From Clostridia bacterium (GTDB lineage: Bacteria > Bacillota > Clostridia > Oscillospirales > Acutalibacteraceae): a stretch of DNA of 64,000 bases. Below the pieces are notes generated by a model that had not been told where the DNA came from, ran no database searches, and saw only the letters and a program-made list of their open reading frames with translations. The stretch lies in contig JAFZUV010000002.1 of assembly GCA_017618135.1 (NCBI GenBank), positions 115,277 through 179,276 of the forward strand. The letters are read 5' to 3'. The translations under genes and the position numbers were made by a program. This document shows, one piece after another, positions 42,075 to 51,591 of this stretch (positions within the stretch are counted from its first letter, which is position 1; the number at the start of each line of letters is the position of its first letter).

Positions 42075-42773
42075 GTGGTATATATAACCGGTGATATGCA
42101 TGGCGATTTAAGCAGGCTTTACGATAAGGAATTCAGAAAACTCAAGTCCGGAGATATACTTATAGTATGCGGAGACTTTGGGTATATCTTTTCCGGTGAC
42201 AAAACCGAAAAACAGGTTATAAACTTTTTTGCGAAGCGCAAATTTGTTACCGCTTTTATAGACGGCACCCATGATAATCTCGAGCGTATTTTCCGGGCGC
42301 GTGCCACTGTTTGGCATGGCGGCAAGGTCCATAGGATAAAGGGAAATCTTTTGTATTTATGTCGAGGTCAGTTGTTTAAAATAGAGGGGAAGACTTATTT
42401 TACTTTTGGCGGCGGTGAAAGTACGGATAAGGATATGCGCGTGACTGCCGGCAACTGGTGGCGCGAAGAGGAGCCCACTCCCGCGGAAATGGCTGACGGG
42501 GCGCGTGCTCTTGATGAAGCGGGACTTAAGGTCGATTATTTTATTACCCATGAGCCGCCGTCCTTGGTTAAGAGCTCGATGTTGCTTCGCAGAGGGGAAA
42601 ATGATAACACGAATAAACTGAACGGGTATTTTGAGGAGATAGGTCGTTCCTGCCAATTCAGTCATTGGTATTTCGGTTCACTTCATGAGGACAGGGTAGT
42701 TACCGACAGGTATACTTGTGTTTTCAAAAAGCTTATACCGGTAGTGCCATCTGACTTGACAGAGGTAGTATAA
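42075..42773 (+). CDS. Calcineurin-like metallophosphoesterase
   Basis: A 232-residue phosphoesterase with metal-binding motifs ITGDMHGD, ICGDFGYI, DGTHDN, a downstream FGGGES, and THEPP near the end. It starts at GTG with AAAGGTGGTG upstream. The pseudokinase gene starts 27 nt later, so a role in the same signalling pathway is possible. Substrate unknown. Confidence 0.85.
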   Translation: MVYITGDMHGDLSRLYDKEFRKLKSGDILIVCGDFGYIFSGDKTEKQVINFFAKRKFVTAFIDGTHDNLERIFRARATVWHGGKVHRIKGNLLYLCRGQLFKIEGKTYFTFGGGESTDKDMRVTAGNWWREEEPTPAEMADGARALDEAGLKVDYFITHEPPSLVKSSMLLRRGENDNTNKLNGYFEEIGRSCQFSHWYFGSLHEDRVVTDRYTCVFKKLIPVVPSDLTEVV

Positions 42774-42800
42774 TAAACAGAAAAGACTTTGGAGGTATTT

Positions 42801-44498
42801 ATGCCGAGTATTGAAAGACTTTGCCCGGGTTGTATGAAGGATAATGGGGGACAGAGCGTTTGCGGTGTATGCGGATATGACAGTACAAAGGGCAACGCGC
42901 CGGATAAGCTTCCCTTAAGATTTATTATCAGAGACAGGTATTTTGTCGGCAGGGTTATTTATTCCGATGTATTTATGACCGTTTATTTGGGATTTGATAC
43001 CATAGAGAATAAATCTGTAAGTATAAAGGAATATTTCCCTAAAAGTATCGCCGAGCGTAATCCGGATAAAACGGTGTATGTTTCACAGCAATACCAGTTT
43101 GATTATAATAACGGGCTTATACAGTTTATCGAGGTTAACCGTAAGCTTGTAGGTTATCCGCTTGCGAGTTTACTTTCAACCTATTCGGTTTTTGAGGAAA
43201 ACTCAACCGCGTATGCGATAACCGAGTCTGTTTCCGCAATTACGCTTAAAAGCTTTCTCGCGCGCAATGGCGGCAATCTTCGTTGGGAACAGATAAGACC
43301 CTTGTTTTTACCTCTTATAGATACAGTAAAATCACTTCACGACATGGGTATTATACACGGTGCGATTTCGCCTGAAACAGTGCTTGTCTGCCGTGACGGA
43401 AAGCTGCGATTGATGTCCACTCCAATGGGGAGAAATGCCGGCTCCGCTTCAAAAGTATTCGCATTGTATGACGGATACTCTGCGGCTGAACAGTATGCGG
43501 ACGACGGTCAGGCAGACGAGTATACCGATGTATATTCAATTTGTGCCACTTTGTTTACCGCTTTAATAGGTACCGTTCCGCCCTCAGCAGAAGAAAGAGC
43601 CAGGAAAGACAGTCTTACTATCCCGTCTCATTTTGCTGACGAACTTCCCCGCCAGGTTCTGGTATCAATGGCTAACGGAATGCAGATAAAGCCGGAAGAC
43701 CGTACGCCTGATGTGGAAACGCTGAAAAATGAGCTTATTTACGGAGAGACAAAGGAAAATGTGCGCAAGGTCCAAAATGCGGCAAAGAAAAAAGAGAAGA
43801 ACGCCGGCTCCACTAAAGCAGCTTCTTATGAGGAATCGGTTGAAAGTAAAGGCTCCGGTGTGAAATATGCCGCAATAGCCGCCGGTATCACGGCTGGCGT
43901 GTTCTTATTGCTTGCTGCGATACTTGTGCTTACGGTCTTTAAAAATCAGGTGTTTAAAAAGAATGAGGATTTCAGCAATAATGCGGCACCGTCTATTCCC
44001 GAAACAGCTTCCATAGGCGATGTGGATTCCGACGCTGTTGAATCAAAGCTTGTATACAAGGTTCCGGATCTTCTCGGTAAGTACTATGCGGAAATTGAGA
44101 ATTCAAAGGACTGTGAGCATATAAAACTTGTGATTAAAGGAAAAGAGTATTCAAGCACATATACTAAGGGCCAGATATGTGCTCAGTCTATCGCGGGCGG
44201 TCAGTCGGCCGAGCATGACAGTGTGGTAGAGCTTACCATAAGCTTAGGTCCTAAAGAATTTAAAATGCCGGACCTTTCCGGTTATACGCCGGAGCAGGCA
44301 AAAATAGAGCTTTTGAAGATAGGCATTCTTTATGACAACATAGAAATTGTTGATGAATATGATTCCGAAGCAAAGTCCGGCATAGTGCTGAGGCAGGATC
44401 CCTTGCGTGACGCAATAATAAACGGTGAGGTAAAAGTAAGAGTGTTTGTTAATTCTTATAATGGTGAAACCGGCTCGACGGTTGCGGGCATAAATTAA
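42801..44498 (+). CDS. Zinc-ribbon/kinase-like/PASTA membrane protein, probable pseudokinase
   Basis: A 565-residue protein. An N-terminal zinc ribbon (Cys8, 11, 21, 24) precedes a kinase-fold domain (about 40-300). The ATP-lysine is present (VSIKE, Lys76), but the catalytic-loop HRD motif is HGA (HGAISPET) and no DFG motif is found (LRLMSTPMG). A basic linker, a transmembrane helix at about 353-378 and two PASTA domains (about 405-545) follow, the last with MPDLSGYTPEQAKIEL. It is built like PrkC/Stk1 wall-sensing kinases but should lack normal phosphotransfer. ATG 42801 has GGAGG five bases upstream. Confidence 0.85.
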   Translation: MPSIERLCPGCMKDNGGQSVCGVCGYDSTKGNAPDKLPLRFIIRDRYFVGRVIYSDVFMTVYLGFDTIENKSVSIKEYFPKSIAERNPDKTVYVSQQYQFDYNNGLIQFIEVNRKLVGYPLASLLSTYSVFEENSTAYAITESVSAITLKSFLARNGGNLRWEQIRPLFLPLIDTVKSLHDMGIIHGAISPETVLVCRDGKLRLMSTPMGRNAGSASKVFALYDGYSAAEQYADDGQADEYTDVYSICATLFTALIGTVPPSAEERARKDSLTIPSHFADELPRQVLVSMANGMQIKPEDRTPDVETLKNELIYGETKENVRKVQNAAKKKEKNAGSTKAASYEESVESKGSGVKYAAIAAGITAGVFLLLAAILVLTVFKNQVFKKNEDFSNNAAPSIPETASIGDVDSDAVESKLVYKVPDLLGKYYAEIENSKDCEHIKLVIKGKEYSSTYTKGQICAQSIAGGQSAEHDSVVELTISLGPKEFKMPDLSGYTPEQAKIELLKIGILYDNIEIVDEYDSEAKSGIVLRQDPLRDAIINGEVKVRVFVNSYNGETGSTVAGIN

Positions 44499-44507
44499 AA
44501 AAAGTAC

Positions 44508-44535
44508 TTGATTTTATATAATATTGTGTTATAAT
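44508..44535 (+). promoter_or_regulatory. Promoter of the rimP-nusA-infB operon
   Basis: TTGATT (44508-44513), 16-bp spacer, TATAAT (44530-44535). Confidence 0.65.
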
Positions 44536-44559
44536 ACTGTTGTCAGGTCAGTTTACAGA

Positions 44560-44591
44560 AAGGTGAGTGGGGTTACCCACTCACTTTTGTT
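44560..44591 (+). terminator. Leader hairpin/terminator before rimP
   Basis: AAAGGTGAGTGGG pairs with CCCACTCACTTTT around GTTA, followed by GTT. It is a terminator-like hairpin in the 5' leader, about 50 nt before rimP, so it probably attenuates the operon. NusA autoregulation is one possible use; this is inference. Confidence 0.65.
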
Positions 44592-44636
44592 AATCCGGTG
44601 CAAGTCGGCAATTTGAAGGTTATGACGGAGGCAGAT

Positions 44637-45089
44637 ATGGCAAAGGTGGCAGATGTTGTTTACAATTTGATTGAGCCTACTGTTTCATCTCTCGGTATGA
44701 AGCTTTGGGATGTGCTCTTTGTGAAGGAGGGAGCATCCTATTACCTAAGGGTGTATATTGATAAGGAAGGCGGCGTAGGGATTGACGACTGCGTTCAGGT
44801 GTCCCGCAAGATTGATCCGTTAATTGATAAAGCGGATCCGATAGATAAGCAGTATTATTTAGAGGTTTGTTCCCCCGGGATAAATAGGGAATTGCGGCGT
44901 GACTGGCATTTTATCGCGGCTGACGGTAAAGAGGTAAGCGTAAAGCTTTTCAGTGCAATTTCCGGCAAAAAAGAATTTTGCGGAACGCTTAAAGCAGATA
45001 GTGATAATATGTTATTGTTGACAGATGAGGGTGAAATACCGCTTATTCGGTCTAAAATATCAAAAGCATATATAAAATCGGAAAATTGA
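44637..45089 (+). CDS. rimP: Ribosome maturation factor RimP
   Basis: A 150-residue RimP needed for 30S assembly. N-terminal LWDVLFVKEGASYYLRVYIDK and VSRKIDPLIDKADPI...YYLEVCSPGINREL motifs are followed by the C-terminal SH3-like domain. ATG 44637 has GGAGG seven bases upstream. Two earlier in-frame starts lack this. It is the first gene of the classic nusA operon. Confidence 0.94.
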   Translation: MAKVADVVYNLIEPTVSSLGMKLWDVLFVKEGASYYLRVYIDKEGGVGIDDCVQVSRKIDPLIDKADPIDKQYYLEVCSPGINRELRRDWHFIAADGKEVSVKLFSAISGKKEFCGTLKADSDNMLLLTDEGEIPLIRSKISKAYIKSEN

Positions 45090-45110
45090 TTTTCGGAGGT
45101 TAAATAAAAA

Positions 45111-46193
45111 ATGGCTAAAAGAATTACGGCAAAAGAAAAAAAAGATATGAAGGAGTTTTTTGAGGCTCTGCGCCTTATGGAGCAGGAGCGCGGTATACCC
45201 CGCGAGTATATAGCCGAAAAAATCGCCGAAGCGATAACCGTTGCTTGCAGGAAGGATTACGGCGGCAATGATATTGTGGTATGCGATATAGATACTGAAA
45301 ACGAGATTTTTGAAGTATTTGCTAAAAAGGAAGTAGTAAAAGAGGTAGAAAATCCATTCACTCAAATTTCTGAGGAAGAAGCTAAGAAGATAGACCCAAA
45401 GTCGGTTAAAGAAGGCTTTGTAAAAATCAAGATAGACCCTAAGAAGTTTGGAAGAATCGTTGCTCAGAATTCTAAAAACAACTTCCGTCAGGGTGTTCGA
45501 GCGGCTGAAAAGGATCAACTGCTTGCCGATTTCCAGAGTAAAAACCGTGAGCTTGTGACAGCGCTTATTGAGCGGATAGATCCCAAAACCGGCAATGCGA
45601 TACTCACTATCGGTCATAATGAAGCGACATTGCCCAAGATAGAGCAGGTACCCGACGAGGAACTTCATGAGGGCGACCATATTAAGGTTTATGTTGTGAA
45701 TGTTAAGGATACCGAGCGCGGACCGCGCATAATGCTTTCGCGCACGCATCCGGGCCTGGTGAAGAGACTCTTTGAAACCGAAGTGCCTGAGATTTTTGAC
45801 GGTACTATTGAGATAAAAGGTATTGCCCGTCAGGCAGGTTCACGCACAAAAATCGCGGTTTATTCGGAAAATCCGGATATTGACGCTATAGGCGCGTGCA
45901 TAGGGCCTAAGGGTGCTCGTGTAAACAATATAGTTGATGAGCTTGCCGGCGAAAAGATAGATATTATTAAATACAGCGAAGACCCGGTTGAGTTTGTGGG
46001 CGGTGCATTGTCGCCGGCAAAGGTTGTATCGGTTGAGGTAACCGATCCGGAGGAAAAAAAGTGCAAGGTCAGCGTACCGGAGGCTCAGCTTTCGCTGGCA
46101 ATAGGTAATAAGGGGCAGAATGTCCGTCTCGCCGCTAATCTTACAGGCTGGAAAATAGATATCCATCCGGAAAGCGGATTTTTCGGCGAATAG
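45111..46193 (+). CDS. nusA: Transcription termination/antitermination protein NusA
   Basis: A 360-residue NusA with an N-terminal polymerase-binding domain (FFEALRLMEQERGIPREYI), an S1 domain, and two KH domains (IGACIGPKGARVNNIVDEL, LAIGNKGQNVRLAANLTGWKIDI). No C-terminal acidic repeats, as usual in Bacillota. It modulates pausing and termination. Confidence 0.97.
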   Translation: MAKRITAKEKKDMKEFFEALRLMEQERGIPREYIAEKIAEAITVACRKDYGGNDIVVCDIDTENEIFEVFAKKEVVKEVENPFTQISEEEAKKIDPKSVKEGFVKIKIDPKKFGRIVAQNSKNNFRQGVRAAEKDQLLADFQSKNRELVTALIERIDPKTGNAILTIGHNEATLPKIEQVPDEELHEGDHIKVYVVNVKDTERGPRIMLSRTHPGLVKRLFETEVPEIFDGTIEIKGIARQAGSRTKIAVYSENPDIDAIGACIGPKGARVNNIVDELAGEKIDIIKYSEDPVEFVGGALSPAKVVSVEVTDPEEKKCKVSVPEAQLSLAIGNKGQNVRLAANLTGWKIDIHPESGFFGE

Positions 46194-46240
46194 GCATATA
46201 ATAATCCGACCCGTCAAGGGTTTTAAAGGAGAGAATTTGA

Positions 46241-46510
46241 TTGTCGGTTAAAAAAACACCTATGAGAATGTGCGTCGCCTGCAGGCAAATGAAACCGAAA
46301 ATCGACCTTATAAGGGTGGTAAAAACTCCCGAAGGCGAAATTGTTTCCTGTGCGGCAGGAAAACTGAACGGCAGAGGCGCCTATGTCTGCAAAGACAAAG
46401 AGTGTATTGAAAGGGCAAAAAAAACAGGAGCGCTCAGCCGTGCGCTTGAAGCGACGATAAGCGACGATATATATGCAAGCCTTAAAAAAGGGTGTGAGGA
46501 CCTTGACTGA
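46241..46510 (+). CDS. ylxR: YlxR family RNA-binding protein (DUF448)
   Basis: An 89-residue protein with the family signature MRMCVACRQMKPKIDLIRVV and the GRGAYVCKD segment. TTG start at 46241 with AAAGGAGAG upstream. Usual neighbour of nusA and infB. The role is linked to nucleoid or rnpB regulation in some species. Confidence 0.93.
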   Translation: MSVKKTPMRMCVACRQMKPKIDLIRVVKTPEGEIVSCAAGKLNGRGAYVCKDKECIERAKKTGALSRALEATISDDIYASLKKGCEDLD

Positions 46511-46814
46511 TAAGGTCGGTACTCTTTTGGGTTTTGCGGCAAAGTCAGGCTCATTGTGTTACGGCTTTGAAAAGAGCATAGCCGCAGTGAGTCGGGGGCT
46601 TGCAAAAGGTGTTTTCTTTGCAACCGATATTTCGGCTAAAAGCCGTAAAGAGATTTTGTTTCATTGTGACAGATTGAATATAGCGGCATATGAACTTAAA
46701 GATACGAGTATGGATGAATTATCGCAAGCTGTAGGGAATAGATGTGCGGTAATTGCACTTACGAGCGAATCGTTCTTAAGACCCATTGTTTCATATCTGA
46801 CACCTGATGTCTGA
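46503..46814 (+). CDS. ylxQ: L7Ae-family ribosomal protein YlxQ
   Basis: A 103-residue L7Ae/L30e-fold kink-turn binding protein (LLGFAAKSGSLCYGFEKSIAAVSRGLAKGVFFATDISAKSRKEI). TTG at 46503 is favoured by a GAGGA nearby and an eight-base overlap with ylxR. An ATG at 46473 would overlap by 38 bases and is the alternative. The 3' end and stop codon lie in a dispersed repeat shared with the yitT end. Confidence 0.85.
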   Translation: MTDKVGTLLGFAAKSGSLCYGFEKSIAAVSRGLAKGVFFATDISAKSRKEILFHCDRLNIAAYELKDTSMDELSQAVGNRCAVIALTSESFLRPIVSYLTPDV

Positions 46815-46825
46815 TGTCTGTCATT
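46797..46825 (-). repeat. Short dispersed repeat overlapping the ylxQ stop codon
   Basis: Read on the minus strand it contains TGACAGACATCAGA and further CATCAG and GTCAGAT units, aligning with the copy at 28002-28036. The last codons of ylxQ are encoded by it. Confidence 0.5.
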
Positions 46826-46843
46826 CGGTAGGGAGGTAATATA

Positions 46844-49354
46844 ATGACAAATAAATATAAGATAAGCGAAATTGCAAAAGACTTTGGTATGACTTCAAAA
46901 GAAGTGATTTCTGTAGTTAAGGATATAACCGGTGAGGAAAAAAAGTCCGGCGCGTCTCTTAATGAAACAGAAACAGCGCTTTTATTTGATGCTATAACCA
47001 AAAAGAATTCTGTAAAGAGCTTTAAAGATTATTTCGCAACAGGCGAGCAGAGCCGGGCGGAAGCGGCAAAACGCCGTGCCGAGGCGAGGGATAAAAAGCT
47101 TGCGGATCAGATGGCGATTTTAGAGCAGCTTAAGGCGGCGGCGGAAGCGGCAAAAAAACAGGAGGAAACACCGAAAGAGGATGTTAAGCCGGCAAAGGAA
47201 ACCGCCAAAAAGGTTGCAAAAGCCGAAGAAGTGCCGAAGGAAGAAAATAAGCGGGTAAAGAAAACCACTCCTAAAAAATCGGAAAAGGAAATTAAAAAGG
47301 TTGAAGAAAAGCCTTACGACGGTCCGCTTGTAGCACCTCCCAAGAAGGAAAAGAAACCCGGAATTGCGCCTAACCGCGGTCCGGCACAGCTTAGGCATGT
47401 CGATACGCGTGTATCAAACGTCAACATAGATAAGTATAATGAGAAATATGAAACAATAGCTCCGGCAAACACTATGCGTGATAACTTTACGCGCAAGCAG
47501 AAGATAAAACAGAAATCTCAGGATTATCGCCGTCCTCAGGGTGCGAAACGCGAAACTGAGGCGGATAAATTAAGACGGCTTCAGCTTGAGCGGATAAAGA
47601 AAACACCGATAACCGTAACCGTAGGTGAGGAAATTACGGTAGGCGAGCTTGCCGCAGCACTTAAAAAGACGGCTGCCGAGGTAATAAAAGAGCTTATGAA
47701 GCTCGGTATGATGGCGACGGTTAATCAGGTCATTGATTACGATACCGCTGAAATCGTGGTAACCGAAATGGGAGCTAAAATTCAGAAAGCGGTAGTTGTT
47801 ACAATCGAAGAGCAGATAATGGATATTACTGAGGATAAAGAGGAGGATTTGAAGCCGAGAAGTCCGGTAGTAGTGGTTATGGGACATGTTGACCACGGTA
47901 AAACCTCCTTACTTGACGCCATTCGTAACACGGCGGTCACTGATACTGAGGCCGGCGGCATAACCCAACACATCGGCGCATATCGCGTTAAATGCAAAGG
48001 TGAGGATATAACATTTCTTGATACTCCCGGCCATGCCGCGTTTACCGCAATGCGTCAGCGCGGCGCTATGGCTACCGATATTGCAATACTTGTAGTTGCC
48101 GCGGATGACGGTATAATGCCGCAAACTGTAGAGGCGATAAATCACGCTAAGGCGGCAAATGTACAAATAATTGTCGCTATAAATAAAATGGATAAGCCGG
48201 GAGCCAGCCCTGATAAGATTATGCAGCAGCTCACAGAGCATTCCCTGGTTCCTGAGGAGTGGGGCGGCGATATTATATGCGTTCCGGTTTCCGCCAAGAC
48301 GCACGAGGGAATTGATAAGCTCCTGGAAAGCGTACTGCTTGTAGCAGAAATGCTTGAGCTTAAGGCCAACCCCGACCGTAAGGCGAAGGGTGTCGTTATA
48401 GAAGCTCGCCTCGATAAGGGCAGAGGCCCTGTGGCAACTCTTCTTGTACAGAACGGTACTCTCAATTCGGGCGATATTATCGTAGCGGGCACATCGGTAG
48501 GAAGAGTCAGAGTTATGACGGATGAAAACGGAAAACAGGTGAAAACAGCCGGTCCTTCGGTGCCTGTAGAGATTACCGGTCTTGCTGAAACGCCATCCGC
48601 CGGTGACAGCTTTGACGCAGTATCCGATGAGCGTTTGGCTCGCGAGCTTGTTGAACAGCGTAAAGATAAAGCCAAGAAAGAACTTTTCGAGGCAAAGGAA
48701 AAGGTTACGCTTGATAATCTGTTCAGCCATATTGACGACGGCGATTTGAAACAGCTCAACATCATCGTCAAGGCGGATGTACAGGGTAGCGTTGAAGCAG
48801 TCAAGAGCAGTCTTGAAAAGCTTTCGAATGATGAAGTCAAGGTATCTGCTATTCACGGAGGAGTCGGCGCAATCAATGAATCCGATGTTATGCTTGCGCA
48901 AACCTCCGGTGCAATAATAGTAGGCTTTAATGTAAGACCGGACAGCGTCGCTAAAGCGGCGGCTGACAGGGAAGGTGTGGATATACGCACATATCGCGTG
49001 ATTTATGATTGCATTGAGGAAATAGAAGCGGCTATGAAGGGTATGTTAGCGCCTAAATTCCGCGAGAGTATACTCGGTACGGTTGAAGTCAGAGATGTTT
49101 ATAAGATTTCCAATGTCGGTACCATTGCCGGTTGTTATGTTACGAGCGGTAAAGTTACTCGCGCGTGCGAGATAAGAGTTATCAGAGACGGTATCGTAAT
49201 AGCTGAGGATGCGATTGCTTCATTGCGCAGATTTAAAGATGATGTCAAGGAAGTTGCACAGAGCTATGAATGCGGAATCGGACTCGAAAAATTTGCTGAT
49301 ATCAAGCTTGGTGACCAGTTTGAAGCTTTCATTATGGAGGAATACAAAGACTGA
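46844..49354 (+). CDS. infB: Translation initiation factor IF-2
   Basis: An 836-residue IF-2. It has an N-terminal IF2N module, then a Lys/Glu/Ala-rich linker (about 65-165) and a second IF2N ([20 protein letters not shown]). The GTPase has G1 [16 protein letters not shown]3 DTPGHAAF and G4 NKMDK, followed by domains II-IV. It delivers initiator tRNA to the 30S subunit. GGGAGG lies upstream of the ATG. Confidence 0.98.
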   Translation: MTNKYKISEIAKDFGMTSKEVISVVKDITGEEKKSGASLNETETALLFDAITKKNSVKSFKDYFATGEQSRAEAAKRRAEARDKKLADQMAILEQLKAAAEAAKKQEETPKEDVKPAKETAKKVAKAEEVPKEENKRVKKTTPKKSEKEIKKVEEKPYDGPLVAPPKKEKKPGIAPNRGPAQLRHVDTRVSNVNIDKYNEKYETIAPANTMRDNFTRKQKIKQKSQDYRRPQGAKRETEADKLRRLQLERIKKTPITVTVGEEITVGELAAALKKTAAEVIKELMKLGMMATVNQVIDYDTAEIVVTEMGAKIQKAVVVTIEEQIMDITEDKEEDLKPRSPVVVVMGHVDHGKTSLLDAIRNTAVTDTEAGGITQHIGAYRVKCKGEDITFLDTPGHAAFTAMRQRGAMATDIAILVVAADDGIMPQTVEAINHAKAANVQIIVAINKMDKPGASPDKIMQQLTEHSLVPEEWGGDIICVPVSAKTHEGIDKLLESVLLVAEMLELKANPDRKAKGVVIEARLDKGRGPVATLLVQNGTLNSGDIIVAGTSVGRVRVMTDENGKQVKTAGPSVPVEITGLAETPSAGDSFDAVSDERLARELVEQRKDKAKKELFEAKEKVTLDNLFSHIDDGDLKQLNIIVKADVQGSVEAVKSSLEKLSNDEVKVSAIHGGVGAINESDVMLAQTSGAIIVGFNVRPDSVAKAAADREGVDIRTYRVIYDCIEEIEAAMKGMLAPKFRESILGTVEVRDVYKISNVGTIAGCYVTSGKVTRACEIRVIRDGIVIAEDAIASLRRFKDDVKEVAQSYECGIGLEKFADIKLGDQFEAFIMEEYKD

Positions 49355-49734
49355 TGGCAGGATATAAAATTAACCGTATAACTTCTGATATCAAGCTTTG
49401 CCTGAGCGATTTATTAAGAGAAATTAAAGACCCGAGAGTCAGCAGGCTTTTAAGTATCGTAAAGATAGTTGTTTCGGGTGATATGTCATACGCGACGATT
49501 TATGTAAGCGCTATCGAGGGCGATGAAGCAACGAAAGAGTCGGCTAAGGCATTAAATAAAAGTGCAGTCGGATTCTTAAGGCGTGAACTCGGTGCGCGTA
49601 TTAAGCTTCGCAAGGTGCCTGAGCTTCGTTTTGTGGCAGATGATTCCATTCGCAAAAGCAGTGAAATTTTATCAATTATCAAAACCTTTGAGGGTAACAC
49701 CGGAAAAGGCGGCGAGGGGGAAAGCAATGAGTAA
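49354..49734 (+). CDS. rbfA: Ribosome-binding factor A
   Basis: A 126-residue KH-type assembly factor (INRITSDIKLCLSDLLREIKDPRVS, MSYATIYVSA, LGARIKLRKVPELRFVADDSI). Its start overlaps the infB stop by one base. It binds the 30S subunit during 16S rRNA maturation. Confidence 0.96.
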   Translation: MAGYKINRITSDIKLCLSDLLREIKDPRVSRLLSIVKIVVSGDMSYATIYVSAIEGDEATKESAKALNKSAVGFLRRELGARIKLRKVPELRFVADDSIRKSSEILSIIKTFEGNTGKGGEGESNE

Positions 49735-50722
49735 TAATTCCTGCAATGATATAACATTGAGCAAAGCGGCAAAATTTCTTAAAAAACATGATAATTATAT
49801 AATTCTCACCCACTCTTCGCCGGACGGGGACACTTTAGGCTCCGCTTATGCCATTTATTACGGTCTGAAGGAAATGGGGAAGATAGCTGAAATATTATGT
49901 CCCGACGAAATACCGAAAAAGTATTCTTATTTTGCGGTAAAAACCGAGCGTGTAACCGTAGATTCTCCAACCGTTATATCGGTTGATTTGGCGGATGAAA
50001 AATTGCTTGGCGGTCTTGAGGAAAGATTTAGGGGCAAAATACAGCTTGCTATAGATCACCATATTTCAAACACACGCTTTGCGGAAAATCTGCTGCTTGA
50101 CAGCAATGCCGCCGCGGCATGCGAAATAATATATGAGTTGTTAGGGGCTTTAAAGGTTTATATAAACGATGTTACCGCAAAAGCCCTTTATACCGGAATT
50201 GCTACCGATACAGGCTGCTTTAAGTATTCAAATGTCACCGCTAAAACGCACATTATTGCTTCTGAACTGTTTTGTTATGATATTAACGCCGCCGAGATAA
50301 ACAGATTGATGTTTGATACTAAGTCAAAGCGGTTGTTACAGCTTGAAAGAATGGTGCTTGATACTGCGGAATATCATTTTGACGATAAGTGCATAATGTT
50401 GACTGTTACCGATGAAATGCAGAAGGAAACCGGTTGCTCCGGAACAGATCTTGAAGGAATTGCCGTAATATCGAGAAGCATAGAGGGTATACTTGTCGGT
50501 ATTACAATCAAACAGAACGGGGACAGGGAATATAAGTTATCACTTCGCACTTTTGAGCCTCTTGACGCTTCGGAGATTTGCAAATCACTTGGTGGAGGCG
50601 GTCATAAAAGAGCAGCGGGAGTAACGCTCAGCGGCACTCTTGAAGAAGTGAAAAACACTATACTTGCCGAAGTCAGAGATAATATGGAGAAAGCAAATGT
50701 GCGGGCTTCTTCTGATAAATAA
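49727..50722 (+). CDS. nrnA: DHH/DHHA1 phosphoesterase, NrnA-type
   Basis: A 331-residue oligoribonuclease/pAp phosphatase-like protein with HSSPDGDTLGSAYA, DLADEKLL, IDHHISN and ATDTGCFKYSN in the DHH domain, and LGGGGHKRAAG in DHHA1. ATG 49727 has GAGGGGG upstream. The first 48 codons of a longer frame are antisense of rbfA coding and rejected. Usual position between rbfA and truB. Confidence 0.93.
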   Translation: MSNNSCNDITLSKAAKFLKKHDNYIILTHSSPDGDTLGSAYAIYYGLKEMGKIAEILCPDEIPKKYSYFAVKTERVTVDSPTVISVDLADEKLLGGLEERFRGKIQLAIDHHISNTRFAENLLLDSNAAAACEIIYELLGALKVYINDVTAKALYTGIATDTGCFKYSNVTAKTHIIASELFCYDINAAEINRLMFDTKSKRLLQLERMVLDTAEYHFDDKCIMLTVTDEMQKETGCSGTDLEGIAVISRSIEGILVGITIKQNGDREYKLSLRTFEPLDASEICKSLGGGGHKRAAGVTLSGTLEEVKNTILAEVRDNMEKANVRASSDK

Positions 50723-51587
50723 ACCGGAAGGCGTCACATCTTTTGGCGTTGTTAAAAAAATAAAAAAGCTCACGAAAGAAAATCATGTAGGACATACCGG
50801 CACGCTTGACCCCATGGCAACAGGGGTTTTACCGGTACTCATAGGCAGGGCTACAAAGCTGAGCAATTATATGCTTTGCGCCGATAAATGCTATCGCGCC
50901 GGGGTGAAACTCGGTATTACTACCGATACGCTTGATATTACCGGTAGGGTGATTAAAGATATAAAGGTAGCAGTTACAAACGAGCAAATTGATTTGGCTC
51001 TGTCGCGATTTTCAGGTGAGATTGAGCAAACCCCACCGATGTTTAGCGCGGTAAAGAAGGACGGTGTGCGCCTTTATAAGCTTGCCCGTGAAGGCAAGCA
51101 GGTGGATATTCCTTCAAGAAAGGTAAGCGTTTTTTCAATAAGGCGTGAAACTGAAATCGACCGGAACGGCGAGTTTTTGATGTACTGCCATGTTTCAAAA
51201 GGTACATATATAAGGTCGCTTGTAAGGGATATTGGTGATTTTTGCGGTACGGGAGCGGTACTTTTATCCCTTGTTCGCACAAAAACTGCCGGATTCAGTT
51301 TGGAAAACTGTGTTTTATTGGATGAACTTACCGAAGAAAACATAAATGAGCATATTTTGCCGGCAGACGAAGCGGTAAAAGAATTTCAAACCGTTTTCGT
51401 CACCAATGCTCAGGCGTTGAGATTTTCAAATGGAGGCAGTCTTGATATAAGCCGCTTGCGGCAGAAAAGTTTTTCGCTCGGCGAAATTGTAAAAATAAAT
51501 TTTAAGGACACATTTTTAGGACTTGCGGAGGCGACTGATAATCAGCTTAAATTTAAATGTATTATCAATCCCGCCGAAAAGGAGTAA
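50697..51587 (+). CDS. truB: tRNA pseudouridine-55 synthase
   Basis: A 296-residue TruB starting MCGLLLINKPEGVTSF, catalytic Asp in GHTGTLDPMATGVLPVLIG, with TPPMFSAVKKDGVRLYKLAREG and a C-terminal PUA-like region. ATG 50697 follows GGAGAAAG and overlaps nrnA by 26 bases. Confidence 0.96.
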   Translation: MCGLLLINKPEGVTSFGVVKKIKKLTKENHVGHTGTLDPMATGVLPVLIGRATKLSNYMLCADKCYRAGVKLGITTDTLDITGRVIKDIKVAVTNEQIDLALSRFSGEIEQTPPMFSAVKKDGVRLYKLAREGKQVDIPSRKVSVFSIRRETEIDRNGEFLMYCHVSKGTYIRSLVRDIGDFCGTGAVLLSLVRTKTAGFSLENCVLLDELTEENINEHILPADEAVKEFQTVFVTNAQALRFSNGGSLDISRLRQKSFSLGEIVKINFKDTFLGLAEATDNQLKFKCIINPAEKE

Positions 51588-51591
51588 AACA

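Noticed and set aside
43990-44480. PASTA region as evidence for an active Ser/Thr kinase
   Set aside because: The domain order fits, but catalytic HRD and DFG motifs are absent, so an active kinase was not called.
46844-49354. Long open frames antisense to infB, such as one covering 47909-48901
   Set aside because: They lie entirely opposite a certain gene, lack ribosome sites and encode no recognisable protein. They arise from codon bias.
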